Below, one piece after another: positions 1 through 4,424 of a stretch of DNA of 5,493 bases. Numbering within the stretch: position 1 is the stretch's first letter; each line of letters opens with the position of its first letter. Both the position numbers and the translations under genes were made by a program. Below the pieces are notes generated by a model, which was not told where the DNA came from, did no database searches, and saw only the letters and a program-made list of their open reading frames with translations. Origin of the DNA: JBMTVN01 sp046047235. GTDB taxonomy: Bacteria; Verrucomicrobiota; Verrucomicrobiia; Limisphaerales; JAHDYP01. The stretch lies in assembly GCA_046047235.1 (NCBI GenBank), contig JBJOII010000224.1, positions 1 through 5,493 on the forward strand, read 5' to 3'.

Positions 1-82
1 CGAGGAGGAACACAACGAAGCGGCGGGCCTGGCGAAGGCCCATGGCATCGAGTCGGCGCTGCAGTTTGCGAAGTCCTTTCAT
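1..82 (-). CDS. Start of a small, probably membrane-associated protein (partial, 3' end outside window)
   Basis: Only the first 27 codons are visible. The translation begins MKGLRKLQRRLD, continues AMGLRQARRF and ends VVFLL at the window edge. It is a strongly basic N-terminal segment (about eight Arg/Lys in the first 22 residues) leading into a hydrophobic run, as expected for a cytoplasmic anchor before a first membrane helix. The ATG at 82-80 is supported by AGGAG four bases upstream. The other nearby ATG, at 98-96, opens a frame with no such character. The pattern of basic residues, then QARR, then a hydrophobic stretch recalls the start of short PGPGW-type membrane proteins. The diagnostic part of that family would lie outside the window, so this is only a suggestion. 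The gene runs in the same direction as its neighbours but is separated from the PSD1 stop by 297 bases of repeats, so it may be a separate transcription unit. Confidence 0.5.
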   Translation of the reverse strand, partial: MKGLRKLQRRLDAMGLRQARRFVVFLL

Positions 83-86
83 TGGG

Positions 87-91
87 CTCCT
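87..91 (-). promoter_or_regulatory. Ribosome binding site for the partial gene at 82-1
   Basis: The minus strand reads AGGAG followed by CCCA and then ATG. This is a good Shine-Dalgarno core at a short four-base spacing. It fixes the start of a gene that is otherwise too short in this window to judge. Confidence 0.5.
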
Positions 92-161
92 GCAACATAA
101 TCCAGTTTGCGAAGGTGGCTAGGTGGGCGGGAAGCGGGAAGCGCAGAGCGGGAAGCGCAGA

Positions 162-241
162 GCGCTGAGGGCTGAGGGCTGAGGGTTGAGGGTTGAGGGC
201 TGAGGGCTGAGGGCTGAGGGCTGAGGGCTGAGGGCTGAGGG
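162..241. repeat. GGGYTGA heptanucleotide tandem array (copy A)
   Basis: A GCGCTGA unit at 162-168 is followed by ten perfect-length units of GGGCTGA, of which the third and fourth are GGGTTGA. The array closes with a final GGG at 239-241. G-triplets fall every seven bases from 169 to 239, eleven in all, each separated by a four-base loop. This matches the G3N4 pattern expected to form G-quadruplexes on the plus strand. Confidence 0.93.
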
Positions 242-243
242 TA

Positions 244-261
244 GTGCCGCGTGTGCGGCAC
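244..261. other. Perfect 7-bp inverted repeat with 4-base loop
   Basis: GTGCCGC at 244-250 pairs with GCGGCAC at 255-261 around a GTGT loop. It sits between the GGGCTGA array and the AGCT-type heptads and is absent from copy B. No T-run follows on either strand, so it is not a standard intrinsic terminator. It lies about 120-135 bases beyond the PSD1 stop and could still act as an mRNA 3'-end hairpin. Confidence 0.6.
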
Positions 262-289
262 GGGAGCTGGCAGCTAGGAGCTGGGAGCT
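262..289. repeat. AGCT-type heptad run (four units)
   Basis: Four consecutive 7-base units read GGGAGCT, GGCAGCT, AGGAGCT and GGGAGCT. Each ends in the palindrome AGCT. This third unit type occurs only in copy A. Confidence 0.85.
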
Positions 290-313
290 GGGGGATAGGC
301 GCTGAGCGTAGAT

Positions 314-383
314 GGGAGATGGGATATCGAAGAGGGGAGATGGGATATCGGATATCGGAGATGGGAGATGGGAGATGGGTTAT
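314..383. repeat. GGGAGAT/GGGATAT heptad run (copy A)
   Basis: Ten units stay in exact 7-base phase: GGGAGAT, GGGATAT, CGAAGAG, GGGAGAT, GGGATAT, CGGATAT, CGGAGAT, GGGAGAT, GGGAGAT and finally GGGTTAT. The last unit contains the complement of the PSD1 TAA stop codon, so the repeat directly abuts the coding sequence. Confidence 0.9.
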
Positions 384-410
384 TGGAGGAAGGAGAACTC
401 GTTGGCTTGG
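372..410. repeat. 39-bp direct repeat, copy A (includes PSD1 C-terminal codons and stop)
   Basis: Positions 372-410 match 4381-4419 at 37 of 39 bases. The first 24 bases are identical and the two differences are at 396 and 398. This copy includes the last nine sense codons and the TAA of the intact PSD1 gene, and the end of the GGGAGAT run. Similarity stops at 411. Confidence 0.93.
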
Positions 411-2731
411 AGGAGGGCGTGGGTATAGGAGGCCCATGGGGGCAGGGTGTTGGCGGGGTGGTTTCGCCTGCGGTTTGCGGGGGGTGGGTTGTTTTGGAGG
501 GTTTGGGCCTGTTGGATGTAGGCTTGGCCTAGCTGGAGTTCTTCGGGGGTGGGTTCGCGTTGGTAGATGCGGGAGTAGAGGAATTGGATACGGTGGGTGG
601 CGTCTGTTCGGTTCTGGAAATCGGTGATGCAGGTGAGACGGACGGCTTGTTCCATGACCAGGGGGTTGTTCATGAGGAAGAGGGATTGCTGGGGAACGGT
701 GGTTTCGTGGCGGAACCCGTTGACCGTGTCGGGGTTGGCGAAGTCGAAGTTCACGAGGGGTTCCCAGAGGTCGCTGCGGTTGATGAGTGCATAGACCGTG
801 CGGCGTGGTGAGAGGGGATTATTTTCGAAATCGACGGGTGGGCCGTAGAGATGTGGGTCCAAGCCGTCGGTGATGGCGAGGATTGAATCGCGGAGGGATT
901 CGAAATCGAGGCGTCGGATATTGGCGTGCGAGAGGAGGCGGTTTTCCGGATCGACGGATTGGGCCTTGGGGTTGGGGGCGGAGCTTTGCTGGTAGGTATG
1001 GGAGAGCAGGATGACGCGGTGGAGCCTTTTGATGCTCCAGCCCTCGGATTGGAACTGGAGGGCGAGGTAGTCGAGGAGTTCCGGGTGGGAGGGTGGTTCG
1101 GACATGGTGCCGAAGTCATCGGGGGTGGGGACGAGTCCCTGGCCGAAGTGGTGTTGCCAGACGCGGTTGACCAGGACGCGCGGGGTGAGGGGATTGGACG
1201 GGTTGGTGATGGCTTGGGCGAGGTCGAGTCGACCGCTGCCTTGGGTGAAGGCTTTGGGGTTGGGCCCGGCGAGGAGCGTAAGGAAATGGCGGGGGACAAT
1301 TGTGCCGCGGTTATTCGCTTCGCCCCGGATGAAGACGGGGGAGTTGCGGGCGCGGGGAAAGTCCTCGACTGTGCAGGCGCGGATGGGGGCTCCGGGATGT
1401 TCAATCTCGAGGTCGGTGAGTTGAGTGATCGTCTGACGGAGTTGTCGTTGGAGGCGGCGTGCGGTATCGGGGTCGCCTTGGCGTCGGGCTTGGCGTAGAG
1501 CGGGTTCGAGGTCGCTTTGGCGTTGGCTGAGCTGCTCCTTCTTCGCGAGGTAATCCTGATACTCTTTCCTGCCGGGGGCGGGTTGGATGATCGGGTTTTC
1601 GTCGGGGAACGAGGTGCTGGCGAAGACCCCGTGGAGAGCGTAGTAGTCTTCGGTGGGGATGGGGTCGAACTTGTGGTCATGGCAACGGGCGCAGGCGACC
1701 GTGAGTCCGAGGAAGCCGCGGGTAACGACATCGATCTGGTCATTGATGATGTCGTGGCGCATGCCCATGAAGCGTTCACCCGTGGTGAGGAAGCCGAGCG
1801 CGGCGAGATTGGCGGGTTGTGCCGGGGAGGATGGCAGGAGGTCGGCGGCGATTTGTTCCGTGATGAACGTGTTGAACGGTTTGTCCTCGTTGAAGCTGCG
1901 GATGACATAATCGCGGTAGGTGTAGGCATGGGGGTTGCGGGGATCCTCGCGTTGTCGGCGCACGGTGCCCTTCGTGTCGCTGTAGCGGGCGACATCGAGC
2001 CAGTGTCGACCCCAGCGTTCGCCGTAATGGGGTGAGGCGAGCAGGCGGTCGACGACCTTGCTGAAGGCGTCGGGCTGGTTGTCATGGAGGAAGTCATTGA
2101 CTTCCTGTGGTGTGGGGGGCAGGCCGAGGAGGTCGTAGGTGGCGCGGCGGATGAGTGTGCGTTTATCGGCGGGCGGGTTGGGGGAGAGGTTTGCGGTTTC
2201 GAGTTTGGCGAGGATGAAGGCATCGATGGGTGTGAGCGGATGGATGTGGGTTCCCCGGGTAGCGGGTGGGGCGGAGGATTGGAGGGGTTGCCAGGCCCAC
2301 CAGTTCTTCTTGGGCGGTTGCCATCGCTGCTGGGCTTCGGTGGTGTCCCGGGGATCGGGCGCGCCGATGGTGACCCAGCGTTCGAGGTCGGAGACATCGC
2401 GTTGGGAGAGCGGCTTTTTCGGAGGCATGGCGAGGTCGGGGTGCGTGCGCCGGACCGCCTGGATGAGGAGGCTGTCGTCGGGTTTGCCTGGCATGAGAGC
2501 CGGGCCGGAGTGGCCGCCTTGGAGGATGGATTCACGGGAATCCAGCAGGAGACCGCCGCGGACCCGTTCTGCTTTGGTGCTGTGGCAGGAGTAGCAATGT
2601 TCTGTGAGGATGGGGCGGATGCGGTTTTCGAAGAAGGCGAGTTGGCCGGGCGGGATTCTGGCTGCGGCCAGGGCAGGTGTGCTCAGGCAGAAAGCTGTGG
2701 CGAGGAGCAAAGTCAGGTTGCGAGAGTTCAT
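380..2731 (-). CDS. Secreted PSCyt1 / DUF1549 (PSCyt2) / DUF1553 (PSD1) protein
   Basis: This 783-residue protein is a complete member of the cytochrome-like family typical of Planctomycetes and Verrucomicrobia. Residues 1-23 form a Sec signal peptide with a hydrophobic core and an ALA cleavage motif. PSCyt1 follows, with haem motif CYSCH (46-50) and a possible axial Met in AMPP (Met102). DUF1549 begins near 168 (PIDAFILAKLE), contains SPHYGERWGRHWLDVARY (233-250) and ends around a second motif, CARCHDHKFDP (347-357). Residues 393-445 are charged and Gln-rich and probably form a coiled coil. DUF1553 starts near 500 (RLDLAQAI, then RVLVNRVWQHHFGQG at 518-532) and runs to the end. Residues 739-765 are a Gln/Asn/Pro/Arg-rich linker, and the protein ends with the family-typical NEF segment at 777-779. 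The start overlaps the DUF1501 stop by four bases (ATGA), implying translational coupling. The length is typical and no frameshift is seen. The reaction is unknown for the family; extracytoplasmic redox work with DUF1501 is an inference. Confidence 0.96.
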   Translation of the reverse strand: MNSRNLTLLLATAFCLSTPALAAARIPPGQLAFFENRIRPILTEHCYSCHSTKAERVRGGLLLDSRESILQGGHSGPALMPGKPDDSLLIQAVRRTHPDLAMPPKKPLSQRDVSDLERWVTIGAPDPRDTTEAQQRWQPPKKNWWAWQPLQSSAPPATRGTHIHPLTPIDAFILAKLETANLSPNPPADKRTLIRRATYDLLGLPPTPQEVNDFLHDNQPDAFSKVVDRLLASPHYGERWGRHWLDVARYSDTKGTVRRQREDPRNPHAYTYRDYVIRSFNEDKPFNTFITEQIAADLLPSSPAQPANLAALGFLTTGERFMGMRHDIINDQIDVVTRGFLGLTVACARCHDHKFDPIPTEDYYALHGVFASTSFPDENPIIQPAPGRKEYQDYLAKKEQLSQRQSDLEPALRQARRQGDPDTARRLQRQLRQTITQLTDLEIEHPGAPIRACTVEDFPRARNSPVFIRGEANNRGTIVPRHFLTLLAGPNPKAFTQGSGRLDLAQAITNPSNPLTPRVLVNRVWQHHFGQGLVPTPDDFGTMSEPPSHPELLDYLALQFQSEGWSIKRLHRVILLSHTYQQSSAPNPKAQSVDPENRLLSHANIRRLDFESLRDSILAITDGLDPHLYGPPVDFENNPLSPRRTVYALINRSDLWEPLVNFDFANPDTVNGFRHETTVPQQSLFLMNNPLVMEQAVRLTCITDFQNRTDATHRIQFLYSRIYQREPTPEELQLGQAYIQQAQTLQNNPPPANRRRNHPANTLPPWASYTHALLQANEFSFLQ

Positions 2732-4110
2732 GCAAGGATGTCCTGGATCACGTGGCCGTAGACGTCAGTGAGGCGGAAGTCCCGTCCGTTGTAGCGGTAG
2801 GTGAGCCGTTTATGGTCGAATCCCAGCAGGTGCAGGATGGTGGCGTGGAGGTCATGGACGTGGACGGGGTTTTCCGAGGCGGCCATGCCCAATTCGTCGG
2901 TTGCGCCGTAGACTGTTCCGCGGCGAACCCCGCCGCCCGCAAGCACGGTCGTGAAGGCTTTGGCATTGTGGTCGCGTCCGGGATTGTCCTCCTCATTGGG
3001 GTCGCGGACGGGTTTGCGTCCGAACTCGCCTCCCCACACAACGAGCGTTTCGTCGAACAGGGCGCGTTGTTTGAGGTCGGTTAGGAAAGTGGCCAGGGGC
3101 TGGTCGATTTCGCGGGCCTGGACGGGCAGTCTGTCGGCGAGGTCCTGGTGGTGGTCCCATCCGCCGGCCCAGACTTGGACGAAGCGGACGCCGCGTTCGA
3201 TGAGTCGTCGGGTAATGAGGAGTTGTTTGCCTTGGGGGGAGGAGCCATAGGCGTTGCGGATGGAGGCGGGTTCCTTGGAGAGGTCGAAGGCGTCGGTCGC
3301 TTCCGTTTGCATGCGGAAGGCCATTTCGTGGGACTGGATACGGGCGTCGAGGGCGGCTTCGTGCTGGAGGGATTCGGCGTGGAGTTGGTTCAGGTGTTGG
3401 ACGAGGTCGGTTTGTGCGCGTTGTGCGGGGGGTGTGAGACGGGGGTTGCGGATGTTCTCGATCAGGGCGTCGATGCGGGAGTTTTTCGTGTTGATGCTTA
3501 CCCCCTGGCAGTTGCCGGGGAGGAAGGAGGCCTGCCAGTTGGAGGCGGCTCCGGGGGGTGTTCCTCCGGGGCGCAGCGAGATGTAGCCGGGCAGGTTTTC
3601 GTTTTCACTGCCGAGGCCGTAGAGCACCCAGGACCCGAGGCTGGGTCGGCGTTGTCGGGTGGAGCCCGTGTTCAGGAAGATCGTGGCGATCTCATGGGCG
3701 GGGATATCGGTATGACAGGAACGGACCACGCACAGGTCATCCACGAGGGCTCCGAGTTTAGGGAATACTTCACTGACCTCGATACCTGACTGCCCCCGTT
3801 TCTCGAATTGGAAGGGGGACGGCATGGCGAGGCCCTTCGTATTGGGCAGGGGTTTTCCGTTATAGCGCTTCAGGGCAGGTTTGGGATCCCAGGTATCGAT
3901 TTGCGAAGGGGCGCCTTGGGCGAAGATATGCACCACATGCCTGGCGCGTGGCGCAAAGTGTGGGGCTGGTTGTCTGCCGGTTTCACCATGGCCAAGGATG
4001 GATGCGAGACTCAGGGCGCCGAACCCGAGTCCCGTGCGCTGCAGGAACTCGCGTCGGGTCAGGGGGAGGCGGTGACGGTCAGGATGCTCGGGGTGGTATT
4101 CGTGCAACAT
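2728..4110 (-). CDS. Tat-exported DUF1501 protein (alkaline phosphatase/sulfatase-like fold family)
   Basis: This 460-residue protein is a full-length DUF1501 member. A twin-arginine signal begins LTRREFLQ (residues 17-24) and is followed by a hydrophobic stretch to about 39, so export in folded form is expected. The body starts with HVVHIFAQGAPSQIDTWDPKP (57-77), where Asp72 and Asp75 are in a conserved family segment. Later motifs are GGWDHH (316-321), VVWGGEFGRKP (357-367), GRDHN (378-382) and HVHDLHATILHLLG (417-430). They resemble the metal-ligand Asp/His pattern of the alkaline phosphatase superfamily. The C-terminal RLTYRYNGRDFRLTDVYG (435-452) is complete. The ATG at 4110 lacks a clear Shine-Dalgarno sequence, but places the Tat motif at a normal distance. 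It is the first gene of the coupled pair, ahead of PSD1. Its upstream region is almost entirely heptad repeat, beginning about 34 bases before the start. No enzyme activity is established for the family. Confidence 0.96.
   Translation of the reverse strand: MLHEYHPEHPDRHRLPLTRREFLQRTGLGFGALSLASILGHGETGRQPAPHFAPRARHVVHIFAQGAPSQIDTWDPKPALKRYNGKPLPNTKGLAMPSPFQFEKRGQSGIEVSEVFPKLGALVDDLCVVRSCHTDIPAHEIATIFLNTGSTRQRRPSLGSWVLYGLGSENENLPGYISLRPGGTPPGAASNWQASFLPGNCQGVSINTKNSRIDALIENIRNPRLTPPAQRAQTDLVQHLNQLHAESLQHEAALDARIQSHEMAFRMQTEATDAFDLSKEPASIRNAYGSSPQGKQLLITRRLIERGVRFVQVWAGGWDHHQDLADRLPVQAREIDQPLATFLTDLKQRALFDETLVVWGGEFGRKPVRDPNEEDNPGRDHNAKAFTTVLAGGGVRRGTVYGATDELGMAASENPVHVHDLHATILHLLGFDHKRLTYRYNGRDFRLTDVYGHVIQDILA
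2741..2744 (-). promoter_or_regulatory. Ribosome binding site for the PSD1 gene
   Basis: AGGA lies nine bases upstream of the ATG at 2731, inside the last codons of the DUF1501 gene. Together with the 4-base stop/start overlap and the signal peptide that follows directly, it supports this start. Confidence 0.5.
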
Positions 4111-4193
4111 ATTCGGGACAGGCGTGACCTGAGGAGAATGTGCCGAAGCGAGCGCAAAGCGGGAAGCGCAAAGAGGTAAGCGGGAAGCGCAGA

Positions 4194-4280
4194 GCGCTGA
4201 GGGCTGAGCGCTGAGGGCTGAGGGCTGAGGGCTGAGGGCTGAGGGCTGAGGGCTGAGGGCTGAGGGCTGAGGGCTGAGGG
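4194..4280. repeat. GGGCTGA heptanucleotide tandem array (copy B)
   Basis: Units GCGCTGA, GGGCTGA and GCGCTGA (4194-4214) are followed by nine perfect GGGCTGA units (4215-4277) and a final GGG at 4278-4280. From 4215 there are ten G-triplets at exact 7-base spacing. Unit number and variants differ from copy A, as expected from slippage since the two copies diverged. Confidence 0.93.
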
Positions 4281-4301
4281 CGATAGGCGCTGAGCGTAGA
4301 T

Positions 4302-4392
4302 GGGAGATGGGAGATCGGATATGGGAGATCGGATATGGGAGATTGAAGGTGGGAGATTGAAGGTGGGATATGGGGTGCGCGAGATGGGTTAT
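4302..4392. repeat. GGGAGAT heptad run with 14-base higher-order units (copy B)
   Basis: Thirteen units keep 7-base phase. After two GGGAGAT units, the pair GGGAGAT-CGGATAT is organised as overlapping 14-base repeats (4309-4336), then GGGAGAT-TGAAGGT occurs twice (4337-4364). GGGATAT, two degenerate units and GGGTTAT follow. The pairing shows recent duplication in 14-base steps. Confidence 0.85.
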
Positions 4393-4419
4393 TGGAGGAA
4401 GGAGGATTCGTTGGCTTGG
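4381..4419. repeat. 39-bp direct repeat, copy B
   Basis: This segment matches 372-410 at 37 of 39 bases and lies 4009 bases away in the same orientation. It combines the end of the GGGAGAT run with the tail codons of a PSD1 gene. Similarity to copy A ends at 4420, only five bases short of the stop codon of the upstream gene at 4425-4427. Confidence 0.93.
4389..4418 (-). pseudogene. Remnant of the 3' end of a second PSD1 (DUF1553) gene
   Basis: Read on the minus strand these ten codons give QANESSFLQ and a TAA stop. The intact PSD1 protein ends QANEFSFLQ and TAA. The two base differences are one silent change (GAG to GAA) and one replacement (TTC to TCC, Phe to Ser). The change falls on the Phe of the NEF segment that is typical of DUF1553 C-termini. 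Nothing upstream of it is DUF1553-like, because the unrelated gene at 5493-4425 stops two codons earlier in the same frame. The simplest reading is a leftover tail from a duplicated or deleted DUF1501-PSD1 pair. The alternative is that the tail codons belong to a dispersed repeat that supplied the end of the intact gene. Confidence 0.7.
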
Positions 4420-4424
4420 GGTGT

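Larger units (their letters stand above)
127..383. repeat. Composite heptad-repeat block, copy A
   Basis: This block fills most of the gap after the PSD1 stop. On the plus strand it starts with units GCGGGAA, GCGGGAA, GCGCAGA, GCGGGAA, GCGCAGA and GCGCTGA (127-168). It continues without loss of 7-base phase into GGGCTGA/GGGTTGA units (169-241). An interruption at 242-261 contains a hairpin, and four AGCT-type heptads follow (262-289). A short link (294-313) leads to a second phased run of GGGAGAT/GGGATAT units (314-383) that reaches the PSD1 stop codon. Segments 147-176 and 294-324 are identical to 4179-4208 and 4282-4312 in copy B. The organisation resembles the short tandem heptamer repeats known from filamentous cyanobacteria. 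Function is unknown. No convincing promoter or intrinsic terminator was seen in this gap. Confidence 0.9.
4145..4392. repeat. Composite heptad-repeat block, copy B
   Basis: This is the counterpart of copy A in the gap between the upstream gene and DUF1501, in the same orientation. Units in one phase from 4145 are GAAGCGA, GCGCAAA, GCGGGAA, GCGCAAA, GAGGTAA, GCGGGAA, GCGCAGA and GCGCTGA, leading into a GGGCTGA array (4201-4280). After a link (4281-4301) the GGGAGAT-type run takes over (4302-4392) in a phase shifted by three bases. It lacks the hairpin and AGCT-type heptads of copy A. It shares 30 identical bases (4179-4208) and 31 identical bases (4282-4312) with copy A, and its last bases run into the 39-bp repeat. 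Apart from the PSD1 tail remnant, the 314-base gap contains nothing else I can identify. Confidence 0.9.

Noticed and set aside
79..261. Minus-strand open frame with a repeated SPQPSAL peptide
   Set aside because: It is simply the translation of the heptad array (three units make seven codons). It starts at GTG in the hairpin, has no ribosome binding site and runs over the start of the partial gene.
244..261. Intrinsic terminator of the PSD1 gene
   Set aside because: The stem is perfect but short, lies about 120 bases past the stop and has no T-run after it on the minus strand.
127..383. Possible CRISPR array
   Set aside because: The repeat unit is seven bases with no spacers, and no cas genes are present.
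479..507. G-rich stretch within the PSD1 3' coding region as a further G-quadruplex
   Set aside because: Its G-runs are uneven and one loop is ten bases. The G-richness follows from Pro and Asn codons of the linker on the other strand.
751..2535. A 594-codon minus-strand open frame inside the PSD1 gene
   Set aside because: It is a shadow frame of a GC-rich gene. Its translation is Ser/Pro/Arg-rich with no domain, while the overlapping frame has a signal peptide, haem motifs and all the family domains.
2084..3789. Long plus-strand open frames (2084-2761 and 3148-3789)
   Set aside because: They are antisense to the well-supported PSD1 and DUF1501 genes, and their Gly/Val/Glu-rich composition is typical of antisense shadows.
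127..4419. Composite transposon or insertion sequence
   Set aside because: There is no transposase, no inverted terminal repeats and no target-site duplication. The flanking repeats are direct and made of simple heptads, which fits homologous recombination better.
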